From Ectothiorhodospira lacustris (lineage in GTDB: Bacteria > Pseudomonadota > Gammaproteobacteria > Ectothiorhodospirales > Ectothiorhodospiraceae): a stretch of 64,000 nt of DNA. The stretch covers positions 186,001 to 250,000 of the forward strand of contig NZ_JAJNQN010000002.1 in assembly GCF_022227845.1 (NCBI RefSeq), in the 5' to 3' direction. The position numbers and the translations under genes were made by a program. Of the stretch, positions 48,125-56,730 are shown piece by piece (within the stretch, counting starts at the first letter, position 1; each line of letters starts with the position of its first letter). The notes under the pieces were generated by a model. That model made no database searches and had not been told where the DNA came from. It worked only from the letters and a program-made list of their open reading frames with translations.

Positions 48125-50068
48125 TCAAGCCCCTGGCGCGCTCAGATCCGGGGCATATACCCGGACCCGATCGGCGCCACCCTGCTTGGCGTGGTACATG
48201 GCGATGTCGGCATGCTGCGCCAGCTCCCGGCTGTCCCCGCCATGCTCGGGATAAAAGGCGATGCCGATGCTGGTGGAGACACTCAGCTCCAGCCCGTTGA
48301 TGTGGAACGGTTCCTGGAGGGACTGCCGGATGTTTTCCGCCACCATCAGGGCATGCTCCATCTGCCGGATCTCCGGCAGCATGACGATGAACTCGTCGCC
48401 GCCGATACGGGCCACCATGTCGGCTTCACGCACGGAGGACACCAGACGGCGCGCCACCTGCTGCAGCACCAGATCGCCGACGGCATGGCCATGGGTGTCA
48501 TTGATCGGCTTGAACTTATCCAGATCGAGGAACATCAGGGCCAGCATCCTGCCCACGTCCCGTGCCCTGCCCATGGCCTGGTCCAGGTGACTGAACAGCA
48601 AGGCCCGGTTGGGCAGGGCGGTGAGCCCATCATGATGGGCCATGTGCATGATCCTGACCTCGTCCTGCTTGCGCACAGTGATATCGTGGGCGATACCCAG
48701 CATGCCGATGATGGTCCCGTCCTTGTCAAACAGGGGAGAGGCATTGGTGACATGCCAGCGCCAGTCGGCGGCACCGGCACCATACCGTACCCGATATTCC
48801 TGCCCGCTCTGCTTGCTTCGGGTGGCCAGCAGCCGCTCCAGAAAGGCCTGACAGGCAGGCAGGTCGTCGGGATGCACGATGGCCGAGAAATGGCCGCCCA
48901 GGAAATCTTCCGGCTCCTGTGCCAGGAGCTCGCGGATGTTGGGTGAAAGGTACTGGAAAATACCATCCAGATTCAGGGTATAGATGACGTCGTTGGCGTC
49001 CTCGACGAAGGTCCGGAATTTCTCCTCGTTGATGCGCAGTTGTGTCTCGGCGGCCTTGCGCCGGGTGATGTCGTTCCAGGTTACATGCAGCAGCGGTCGT
49101 TCCTCATACTGAATGGCCGTCAGCATGAGCAGGGCGTCGAAGGGCTGCCCATCTCCACGCAGACATTGCCATTCGCATTCATGCCCGCCCAGGGTCAGGG
49201 TCTGACGTCGCATGTCCCTGGCGTGGTCGATGGACGGACGGCCATCGGGTTGCGTCGGCGACGTGAAATCGGTCAGCGGTCGACCGATGAGCTGCTCGGG
49301 TTGCTGCAGGTGAAACAACGCCAGAGCCGCCGGATTGGCCGCGGTGAAAAAACCGGCCTGATCCATCAGGGTCAGCGGCTGACGGGATTCCTCGAACAGG
49401 ATGCGAAAGCGACGCTCACTGGCGGCAAGGATCTGCCCCGTGCGTTCGTGAGTCATCACGATCACGCCGAGGGCCAGCAGGATCATGGCCAGCAACCCCG
49501 CCTGAAAGGTCAGCACTTGCAAGGCGTTGGCCTGCAGGATGCTTGTCATCCTGTCCATGCTCCCCAGGCCCGCCATGATCGCCCGGATGCCGAGCAGAAC
49601 CAGGAGTACCGCCAGGCCGATGACGATGATGACCTGTCCGCGCCCCGGTGTATCGTGACGATTGCGCAGCACCATGAACAGGATCACGACCGTCTGACAC
49701 GACAGGAGTATGGCCACCAGGATGACTCGGCCCGGAAGGTTGTCCAGCAGGGACAAAAGCCCCATCAGCATGATGGGCAGCGGAACCCAAAGGATCCAGC
49801 GGGGCAATGGTCGCTGATAGAATCGTTGAAACCCCTCGCCAACCAGGGCCAGCCAGGCGGCCACCATCACGTTGGATGCCACCAGCAGGAGGGGGTGACC
49901 GGCATGGGCATGCCAGATGAAGCCCAGGTAGGCACCGGCATTGACCAGCGCCGCCAGGGACCAAGGTCCCATGGCGGCGTGTCCGGGCCGATCGGCCATG
50001 GACACCATGGCCACCGCCAGCAGAATGTTGGTCAGTGCAATGATCAGGAATAGTGTCGGGATGTCCAT
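48125..50068 (-). CDS. Membrane PAS-PAS-GGDEF diguanylate cyclase
   Basis: This 647-residue protein has about six to seven N-terminal membrane helices (residues 1-205), two PAS domains (about 215-335 and 345-465, joined by TRRKAAETQLRINEEKFRTF) and a C-terminal GGDEF domain with the intact motif GGDEF (556-560) and an RxxD site (READ) five residues before it. It should make c-di-GMP under control of a membrane or PAS-bound signal. No EAL domain. It lies on the opposite strand between the two cobQ copies. Confidence 0.9.
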   Translation of the reverse strand: MDIPTLFLIIALTNILLAVAMVSMADRPGHAAMGPWSLAALVNAGAYLGFIWHAHAGHPLLLVASNVMVAAWLALVGEGFQRFYQRPLPRWILWVPLPIMLMGLLSLLDNLPGRVILVAILLSCQTVVILFMVLRNRHDTPGRGQVIIVIGLAVLLVLLGIRAIMAGLGSMDRMTSILQANALQVLTFQAGLLAMILLALGVIVMTHERTGQILAASERRFRILFEESRQPLTLMDQAGFFTAANPAALALFHLQQPEQLIGRPLTDFTSPTQPDGRPSIDHARDMRRQTLTLGGHECEWQCLRGDGQPFDALLMLTAIQYEERPLLHVTWNDITRRKAAETQLRINEEKFRTFVEDANDVIYTLNLDGIFQYLSPNIRELLAQEPEDFLGGHFSAIVHPDDLPACQAFLERLLATRSKQSGQEYRVRYGAGAADWRWHVTNASPLFDKDGTIIGMLGIAHDITVRKQDEVRIMHMAHHDGLTALPNRALLFSHLDQAMGRARDVGRMLALMFLDLDKFKPINDTHGHAVGDLVLQQVARRLVSSVREADMVARIGGDEFIVMLPEIRQMEHALMVAENIRQSLQEPFHINGLELSVSTSIGIAFYPEHGGDSRELAQHADIAMYHAKQGGADRVRVYAPDLSAPGA

Positions 50069-50268
50069 GTCAGCTTTCCAAGGCCGTGACCCGAGCGATC
50101 ATCGGTACCTGATGATTGAAAACTCAAATGCCCTGCAGCGGCGATACTGCGGCAACCGATCGATAAAGGCAAAAGCGCACTTCATCACACGGCGCCCGTT
50201 TGGGTACCATCAGGTATCATCAAACTCCGGATGCTCCGGCCATCACTGACGGACAATCAATCCAGCGG

Positions 50269-51825
50269 ATGCCAAAAATCCATTTTTCTCCCTGCGGCGA
50301 CAGCCCGGCCCGCGCCCGCATCCTCATGATCCAGGGCACCAGCGCCGACGTGGGCAAGAGCCTGCTGGTGGCGGGCCTGTGCCGGGCCTACACCCGCCGG
50401 GGCCTGACCGTGCGGCCCTTCAAGGCCCAGAACATGAGCAACAACGCCGCCGTCACCATCGATGCGGACGCCCCGCCGGACCCGGGCGGCGGCCCCGCCC
50501 GAGGGGAGATCGGCCGTGCCCAGGCCCTGCAGGCCCTGGCCTGCGGCGCCCCTTGCTCGGTGCACATGAATCCGGTCCTGCTCAAACCCCAGAGCGATCT
50601 GACCAGTCAGGTGGTGCTGCGCGGCCATGTGCTCGGGAACTGGGCCGCCGCGGACTACCAGGACCTCAAGCCCGGCCTCATGCCCGCCGTCCTCGACAGC
50701 CTGCAACGTCTGGCCGCCGAGGCGGACTTGGTGCTGGTGGAAGGGGCCGGCAGCGGCGCCGAACGCTATCTGCGCGCCCGGGACATCACCAACATGGGGC
50801 TGGCGGAAGCGGCGGATATCCCCGTGGCCCTGCTGGGGGAGGACGCCCGGGGCGGCATGACCGCCTCGGTGCTGGGGGCACACCTGCTGTGGACCGCCTC
50901 GGAACGGGGCCGGGTGAGCGGCTACATCGTCAATCGCTTCCGTGGCGACCCGCGGATTTTCGATCCCGCCCGCGAGGACATGACCGGGGCTACCGGCTGG
51001 CCCTGCCTGGGCCTGGTACGCTGGTTCGACGGCGCCGCCCGGCTGGCCCAGGAGGATTCCCTGGCCCTGGAGCAGCGCCATGCCCGCCCGGGGCCGGGTC
51101 TGCTGATCGCCGTGCCCCGGCTGTCCCGCATCGCCAACTTCGACGACCTGGACCCGCTGGCGGCAGAGCCGGGGGTGAACCTACGCTGGGTCAACCCCGG
51201 CGAGCCCATCCCCCGGGCCGCGGACGTGATCCTGCTGCCCGGCTCCAAGGCCACCCGCACCGACCTGGGGATGCTGCGGCGGGAGGGCTGGGACATCGAC
51301 ATCCTGGCCCACGTGCGCCAGGGGGGCGGCGTGGTGGGGCTGTGCGCCGGCTACCAGATGCTGGGCAGGGTGGTGCGGGACCCCCAGGGTCTGGAAGGTC
51401 CGCCCGGCGACACGCCGGGCCTGGGGCTGCTGGATCTGGAGACCACCATCACCCGGGACAAGCGCCTGCTGGACCTGGATCGGCTGGACCGGCGCAGCGG
51501 CCAGCGGGTGCAGGGCTACGAGATGCACATGGGACGCACCACGGGGCCGGGACTGGCCCGACCCTGGCTCATGCTGGATGAGGGGCCGGAGGGGGCGGAG
51601 TCCGCCGATGGCCGGGTCATGGGGGCCTATGTGCATGGCCTCTTTGCCGGGGACGGATTCCGCAGCCACTGGCTCAAGCGCATGGGGGGCGCGGCCGGCG
51701 ACCTGCACTACGCCCGACAGACCCAGGCCACCCTGGACGCCTTGGCGGCGCAGCTGGAGGAGGACCTGAACCTGGATCAACTCTGGAACATCAGCCGCCC
51801 CATGGGCGCACCACCCCCGCCATGA
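50269..51825 (+). CDS. cobQ: Cobyric acid synthase paralogue, copy 2
   Basis: This protein of about 518 residues is very similar to copy 1 (GTSADVGKSLLVAGL; FKAQNMSNNAAVT; VEGAGSGAE; glutaminase nucleophile in VVGLCAGYQMLG). The conserved GDIDRGG is replaced by GEDARGG (about residues 189-195), and the following segment differs (MTASVLGAHLLW). The start at ATG 50269 lacks a strong ribosome site; the frame is open further upstream. It is coupled to the TcuA-like gene by an ATGA overlap. It may have a changed substrate or amidation pattern, or simply be a drifting duplicate. Confidence 0.88.
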   Translation: MPKIHFSPCGDSPARARILMIQGTSADVGKSLLVAGLCRAYTRRGLTVRPFKAQNMSNNAAVTIDADAPPDPGGGPARGEIGRAQALQALACGAPCSVHMNPVLLKPQSDLTSQVVLRGHVLGNWAAADYQDLKPGLMPAVLDSLQRLAAEADLVLVEGAGSGAERYLRARDITNMGLAEAADIPVALLGEDARGGMTASVLGAHLLWTASERGRVSGYIVNRFRGDPRIFDPAREDMTGATGWPCLGLVRWFDGAARLAQEDSLALEQRHARPGPGLLIAVPRLSRIANFDDLDPLAAEPGVNLRWVNPGEPIPRAADVILLPGSKATRTDLGMLRREGWDIDILAHVRQGGGVVGLCAGYQMLGRVVRDPQGLEGPPGDTPGLGLLDLETTITRDKRLLDLDRLDRRSGQRVQGYEMHMGRTTGPGLARPWLMLDEGPEGAESADGRVMGAYVHGLFAGDGFRSHWLKRMGGAAGDLHYARQTQATLDALAAQLEEDLNLDQLWNISRPMGAPPPP

Positions 51826-53216
51826 ACGACGTCCTGGTCATCGGTGGCGGCATCGCCGCCTTCTGTGCCGCCCTCGCCGCCCGCCGGGCCGGTGCCTCGG
51901 TGCAACTGGTGGACAGCGCCCCCCGTCACCTGCGAGGGGGCAACGCCCGTCACTCCCGCAACTTGCGCCTGGTCCACGACACGCCCTCTCCCCTGTTCCC
52001 GGGTCGTTATACCGCGGCGGAGTTTCTCACCGACCTGCGCCGGGTCAGCGGCGGCCACATGGATGAAGACCTTGCCCGCCTGATGGCGGAACGCTCCCGG
52101 GAACTGCCCGACTGGCTGCAGGCCCAGGGGGTGGGATTCCAGCCCACCAGTGGCGGCATGATCCCCTGGTCCTGCAAGACCGCCTTTTTCCTGGGCGGCG
52201 GCAAGGCCATGATCAACGCCCTCGGCCGCACCGCCGAGGACCTGGGTGTGGAAATCCTGCATGACACGGAAGTGCTGGATGTGCAGCTCCAGGCCGCCGA
52301 TACCCATCACCTCCCGGCCCGCCGAGGACATGAATCACTGACCCTGTCGGCCCGCACCGTGGTGATCTGCAGCGGCGGCTATCAGGCCAACCCCGCGGCC
52401 CTGTCCCGCACCTGGGGCGAGTCGGCCGCCGGTTTCCTGGTCCGGGGTACGCCCCATGTCCGGGGTGAGATCCTGCTGTCCCTGTTGGCACAGGGTGCCC
52501 TGCCCGCCGGTGTCCCCGGGGCCTGTCATCTGGTGGCGGTGAATGCCATGGCCCCCGCCGCCGACGGCGGTATCGTCACCCGGGTGGACGGCATGCCCTG
52601 GGGCCTGGTGGTGGATCGGGACGGACGCCGTTTTCAGGATGAAGGGGCGGAGATCACCCCGCGCCGCTATTCCTTCTGGGGCCGCCGGGTGGCCCGGCTG
52701 CCCGGTGCCAGGGCTCACCTGATCCTGGACACGGCGGGACTGCGCCGGGCCCCGCCCGCCATCTATCCCACCCGCCGGGCGGATACCCTGGAGGGGCTGG
52801 CCCGGGCACTGGACCTGAACCCGGATATCCTGCGGGAGACGGTCGACCGCTACCATGGCGCCCTGCGGCCCGATGGCCCGGAGGACGGCCATACCGAGGG
52901 CCTGGACCCACCCAAGACGCGCTGCGCCCTGCCCCTGAACACCCCGCCCTTCCATGCCTGGACCATGGCCCCCGGCATCACCTTCACCTGCCACGGCCTG
53001 AAGGTGGATACCCGGGCCCGTATCCTGATGGCCGATGGCGAACCCTGCGATGGCCTGTATGCGGCGGGCATGATCATGGCGCCCAGCATCCTGGGCACCG
53101 GCTATGTGGCCGGCGCCGCCCTGACTGTGGGTGCCGTGTTTGGCCGCATCGCCGGGAAGGAAGCCGCCCACCGGGTCCTGAAACTGCACCCCGAGGCAGA
53201 AAAGTGTCTGAATTGA
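51822..53216 (+). CDS. TcuA-like flavoprotein, probable CobZ N-terminal half
   Basis: This 464-residue FAD-dependent oxidoreductase has the dinucleotide fold DVLVIGGGIAAFCAALAARR, the fumarate-reductase-like region TSGGMIPW and DRDGRRFQDEGAE, and a C-terminal FAD-closing segment (GTGYVAGAALTVGAVFGR). It is closest to tricarballylate dehydrogenase TcuA. In Rhodobacter capsulatus a TcuA-TcuB-like fusion, CobZ, oxidises precorrin-3A to precorrin-3B in place of CobG. Placement inside a cob operon, coupled to cobQ and to the TcuB-like gene, supports the CobZ role over tricarballylate use. Confidence 0.8.
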   Translation: MNDVLVIGGGIAAFCAALAARRAGASVQLVDSAPRHLRGGNARHSRNLRLVHDTPSPLFPGRYTAAEFLTDLRRVSGGHMDEDLARLMAERSRELPDWLQAQGVGFQPTSGGMIPWSCKTAFFLGGGKAMINALGRTAEDLGVEILHDTEVLDVQLQAADTHHLPARRGHESLTLSARTVVICSGGYQANPAALSRTWGESAAGFLVRGTPHVRGEILLSLLAQGALPAGVPGACHLVAVNAMAPAADGGIVTRVDGMPWGLVVDRDGRRFQDEGAEITPRRYSFWGRRVARLPGARAHLILDTAGLRRAPPAIYPTRRADTLEGLARALDLNPDILRETVDRYHGALRPDGPEDGHTEGLDPPKTRCALPLNTPPFHAWTMAPGITFTCHGLKVDTRARILMADGEPCDGLYAAGMIMAPSILGTGYVAGAALTVGAVFGRIAGKEAAHRVLKLHPEAEKCLN

Positions 53217-54355
53217 GCCCCCCGGATTCTTCCGCAAGTCTCGCCGAGGCCCGCCGGGTGATGAACCTGTGCAACGTCTGCAGCTACTGCACCGGCTACT
53301 GCGCCGTGTTCCACGCCTCGGAACAGCGCCCGGACCTCACCCGGGACGACCTGCATTACCTGGCCAACCTGTGCCACAACTGCCGGGCCTGCTGGTATGC
53401 CTGCCAGTATGCCCCGCCCCACGAATTCGCCATCAACGTGCCCGCCACCCTGGCCCGGGTTCGCCACGACAGCTATCGCCGTTACACCTGGCCCAGCGCC
53501 TTCGCCGCCCTGCTGGCCCGCAGCGGTCCGGCCACCCTCATGGTGAGCCTGGTCGCCACCCTGCTGATCCCGCTGCTCACGTTGATACTGGTACCCTGGG
53601 ACACCCTGTTTGCCGTACACCGGGAGGCTGGGGCCTTCTATCAGGTGATCCCCTGGGGGGTGATGACCACCGTGGCCCTGGTCACCCTGGGCACATCGGT
53701 GCTGGCCCTGGGGATCGGGGTAGCCCGTTTCCGGCGGGACATCGGCCGGGGCGCACCACCGGCCTCATCCTGGTGGCGGGCGCTGCCCCGGGCGGCGGCG
53801 GACCTGCTCACCCTGCGCAATCTGGACGGCGGGGGGGGCGGCTGCAATGACGTGGACGGGCGCTTTACCCAATGGCGACGGGGCTTTCACCATGCCCTGT
53901 TCTACGGCTTCCTGCTGTGCCTGGCCGCCACCACGGTGGCGGCCGGCTATCATCACCTTCTCGCCTGGGAGGCACCCTACCCCGTTTTTAGCCTACCGGT
54001 GTTGCTGGGCACGCTGGGCGGTATGGGCATGATGGTGGGAGCGGCCGGGCTGGTGTGGGTGAAACGGCGAGGGGATCCGGCGCCCACGGCGGCGGAAACC
54101 CTGCCGGCGGACTACGCCCTGCTGGGCCTGCTGTTCGCGGTGGCCGCCACCGGCCTGATGCTGCTGGCCCTGCGGGAGACCGCGACCATGGGTCTGTTGC
54201 TGGCCCTGCACCTGGGTACGGTACTGGGCTTCTTCCTGCTGGTGCCCTACAGCAAGTTCGTGCACGGAGCCTACCGGGGGGCGGCACTGCTGCGCCGTGC
54301 CATGGAGCAACACCACGGACCCGGAACCGCGGGTAAAGAAACGGATAAGGAATAA
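53204..54355 (+). CDS. TcuB-like Fe-S/heme membrane protein, probable CobZ C-terminal half
   Basis: This 383-residue protein begins with two cysteine clusters for [4Fe-4S] centres (CNVCSYCTGYC about residues 23-33; CHNCRACWYACQYAPP about 62-77). About six membrane helices follow, with histidines suited to heme binding (HHALFYGF; GYHHLL). This is the TcuB architecture and that of the C-terminal half of CobZ. It starts with GTG 13 bases inside the TcuA-like gene, so the two are translated together and likely form one complex that passes electrons from the flavin to the membrane. Confidence 0.82.
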   Translation: MSELSPPDSSASLAEARRVMNLCNVCSYCTGYCAVFHASEQRPDLTRDDLHYLANLCHNCRACWYACQYAPPHEFAINVPATLARVRHDSYRRYTWPSAFAALLARSGPATLMVSLVATLLIPLLTLILVPWDTLFAVHREAGAFYQVIPWGVMTTVALVTLGTSVLALGIGVARFRRDIGRGAPPASSWWRALPRAAADLLTLRNLDGGGGGCNDVDGRFTQWRRGFHHALFYGFLLCLAATTVAAGYHHLLAWEAPYPVFSLPVLLGTLGGMGMMVGAAGLVWVKRRGDPAPTAAETLPADYALLGLLFAVAATGLMLLALRETATMGLLLALHLGTVLGFFLLVPYSKFVHGAYRGAALLRRAMEQHHGPGTAGKETDKE

Positions 54356-54377
54356 GTACTCACATGCCGTTCGATAC

Positions 54378-54722
54378 CTATGACGGCCGCCACACCTCGT
54401 AGCCGCAACTCCAGCAATGGTGCAAAGCTTCGCGGCCGGCACCCTCAGCCCGTTCCCGCAGCCGCCCCTTGACCGCGTACAGTCCCCGCAGGGTGCAACG
54501 GGGGCATTTCAGGGCATCCCCCTCCTGCTCCAGGGTCTCGGAACTTGCGCCGGCCTTGTCTTCGATGACGGCTTCACCGACCATGTCCGCCGACAGGCGG
54601 TTCAGATCGTCCCTGAGGGCGACGATGAGAGCATTGGCCTCGGGATTGCCGTCACCGACGGCGACCTGCAATTCATCCAGACGACGCTGCAGGGCGGAGA
54701 GGCGGTTGCGGATATCGCTCAT
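54378..54722 (-). CDS. Zinc-ribbon hypothetical protein
   Basis: This 114-residue protein has an N-terminal coiled-coil-like helix (IRNRLSALQRRLDELQVAV) and a C-terminal zinc ribbon made of CPRC (near residue 74) and CWSC (near residue 104). AGGAG precedes the ATG. It is convergent with the TcuB-like gene and lies downstream of cobA, separated by REP-like palindromes. I do not recognise a function; the fold suggests binding to protein or nucleic acid. Confidence 0.7.
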   Translation of the reverse strand: MSDIRNRLSALQRRLDELQVAVGDGNPEANALIVALRDDLNRLSADMVGEAVIEDKAGASSETLEQEGDALKCPRCTLRGLYAVKGRLRERAEGAGREALHHCWSCGYEVWRPS

Positions 54723-54828
54723 GGGATCTCCTGGATGCGTTGGGCCGGCACTGATTGTTGAACGGCGGCATGCCGTGGGCAAGCCTTTCCTTGTCGGGGC
54801 TCAGATTTAATCCTTGTCCGGACACCGC

Positions 54829-55052
54829 CCTGGATTCCCGCTTACGCGGGAATGACGGATTCCCATTGACGGTTGACTCTCCTGCGAAAGCCCTCTGCCG
54901 TCACTCTCGAGAAAACCCACTGCCGTCACTCCCGCGAAAGCGGGAGCCCAGAATCTTGATCCCACCGGATTCCCGCTTGCGCGGGAATGACGGCATCGGC
55001 GACGTGCTTATGCCCATCAAGGCCCCTGGATTCCAGGGTGCGCGGGAATGAC
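54829..55052. repeat. Cluster of REP-like palindromes
   Basis: At least three clear copies of a GGATTCCCGC...GCGGGAATGACGG palindrome lie here: about 54831-54858, 54923-54955 (inverted) and 54964-54993. Degenerate ones occur at 54898-54920 and 55024-55052. The 350-base gap between the zinc-ribbon gene and cobA contains no gene; these elements fill most of it. Confidence 0.85.
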
Positions 55053-55072
55053 AATGGCTTCCCGCCGGGAAC

Positions 55073-55939
55073 TCACGCCCGATCGGAGGCGGTTTCCACC
55101 GCCTGGGTCACCACCTGCCGCAGGGTGTGATGACAGCGGACGATTTCGCCCAGCACCACGATGGCCGGCGCCTCCAGCCCCTCGCGGCGGATGGTCTCCA
55201 GCAACTCGCCCTTGGTGGTGATCACCACCCGCTCCTCCAGGGTGGTGGCGGAGGCGACCACCGCCGCCGGGAGCGTGTCGGCCATCCCGCCCTGCCCCAA
55301 ACCGTCCAGGATGAAGGGCAGGTTGCGCAGGGACATGTACAGGATTACCGGCTGATTCAGGCGCCCCACCAGGGTCCAATCGATGCCGTCCGGCGTGGGC
55401 CGACTGCCGGCACCATGGCCGGTGGCCAGGAACAGGGCTTGGTTGACTCCGCGGCAGGTGGCCGGGATGCCCACGGCGCTCAGCCCCGCCAGCCCCGAGG
55501 TCAGCCCCGGGATGACCCGATGGGGGATGCCCTGGGCCACCAGTTCGGCCACCTCCTCGCCGCCACGACCGAAGATGAAGGGATCCCCGCCCTTGAGCCT
55601 CACCACCCGGAAGCCCCGCCGAGCCTGATCCACCAGGGTGGCGGTGATGTCGTCCTGATGGGTGGAGGGCCTGCCGCCACGCTTACCGGCAAAGATGCGC
55701 ACCGCATCCGGACGGGCCAGGGCCAGGGTGCGGGGATCGATGAGGGCGTCATGCACCAGCACGTCCGCCTGCAACAGGGCCGACAGGGCGTGCAGGGTCA
55801 GCAGCCCGGGATCACCGGGGCCGGCCCCGACGATCCACACCTCCCCCTGCCGCAGCCGGGGCATGCCGGGCAGCAGGGCCCCCAGGGTGTCCAGGGCGGC
55901 CTCCGGGGACAGGGGGCGAGCGGGTGAGACTTCGTTCAT
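55073..55939 (-). CDS. cobA: Uroporphyrinogen-III C-methyltransferase
   Basis: This protein of about 288 residues makes precorrin-2, the first committed step to B12 and siroheme. It has the SUMT motifs VWIVGAGPGDPGLLTL, VLVHDALID, RLKGGDPFIFGRGGEE and the conserved IPGLTSGLAGLSAVGIP. It stands alone, without the CysG oxidase/chelatase part. ATG 55939 has GGAG seven bases upstream; a GTG at 55966 overlapping the cobM stop is the alternative. Last gene of cobL-cobM-cobA. Confidence 0.93.
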   Translation of the reverse strand: MNEVSPARPLSPEAALDTLGALLPGMPRLRQGEVWIVGAGPGDPGLLTLHALSALLQADVLVHDALIDPRTLALARPDAVRIFAGKRGGRPSTHQDDITATLVDQARRGFRVVRLKGGDPFIFGRGGEEVAELVAQGIPHRVIPGLTSGLAGLSAVGIPATCRGVNQALFLATGHGAGSRPTPDGIDWTLVGRLNQPVILYMSLRNLPFILDGLGQGGMADTLPAAVVASATTLEERVVITTKGELLETIRREGLEAPAIVVLGEIVRCHHTLRQVVTQAVETASDRA

Positions 55940-55962
55940 CAGAATGCTCCGGGGCTGTCCGC

Positions 55963-56727
55963 TCACGACCCGTAACCGGGGCGATAACGGCGGACATAGT
56001 CCGTGTTGTACAGGGCACTTTCGCGAAAATCCTCACTGCCCAGGGCCGGCCCCACCAGAATCAGGGCGGTACGCTCGATGGGATCGGACCGGTGCATGGC
56101 CACGATGCCGGACAGGGTTCCCCGCAGCACCGTCTGATCCGGCCAGCTGGCACGGGCGACGATGGCCACCGGGCAGTCCTCGCCGTAGTGCGGCATCAGG
56201 GCCGCCACCACGTCCTCCAAACGGTGGATGGCCAGATGGATGGCCAGGGTGGCACCGGTGCGGGCGAAGTTTTCCAGGGTCTCGCCGGGCGGCATGGCGG
56301 AGGCACGGCCAGACATGCGCGTGATCACCAGACTTTGGGCCACTTCCGGCACCGTCAGTTCCCGCCCCAGCACGGCGGCGGCGGCGGCAAAGGCAGGCAC
56401 GCCGGGAGTGAGGGTGTAGGGAATGCCCCGTCGATCCAGACGGCGCATCTGCTCGGCCACGGCGCTGTAGACGGACAGATCGCCGGAATGCAGGCGGGCC
56501 ACGTCCTCCCCGGCCTCGTGGGCACGGACGTATTCCGCCTCAATGGCATCCAGATCCATCGGTGCCGTGTCCACCAGCCGCGCCCCGGGTGGGCAGTGTT
56601 CCAGCAGCTCCGCCGGCACGATGGAGCCGGCGTAGAGACACACGGGACAACGGGCCAGCAGGCGCGCGCCCCGCAGGGTGATCAGATCCGCCGCGCCGGG
56701 ACCGGCGCCGATGAAGTGTACGGTCAT
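55963..56727 (-). CDS. cobM: Precorrin-4 C11-methyltransferase
   Basis: This protein of about 254 residues methylates C11 of the corrin ring. It has the family pattern [45 protein letters not shown] and [15 protein letters not shown] 56727 is preceded by AGAGGA; a TTG three bases upstream is less likely. It follows cobL after 3 bases. The sequence alone does not separate CobM from the anaerobic counterpart CbiF. Confidence 0.93.
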   Translation of the reverse strand: MTVHFIGAGPGAADLITLRGARLLARCPVCLYAGSIVPAELLEHCPPGARLVDTAPMDLDAIEAEYVRAHEAGEDVARLHSGDLSVYSAVAEQMRRLDRRGIPYTLTPGVPAFAAAAAVLGRELTVPEVAQSLVITRMSGRASAMPPGETLENFARTGATLAIHLAIHRLEDVVAALMPHYGEDCPVAIVARASWPDQTVLRGTLSGIVAMHRSDPIERTALILVGPALGSEDFRESALYNTDYVRRYRPGYGS

Positions 56728-56730
56728 CAA

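Noticed and set aside
51822-54355. Tricarballylate catabolism (tcuAB) as the function of the pair
   Set aside because: No tcuC transporter or tcuR regulator nearby, and the genes are translationally coupled to cobQ; a CobZ-like role fits better, though it is not proven.
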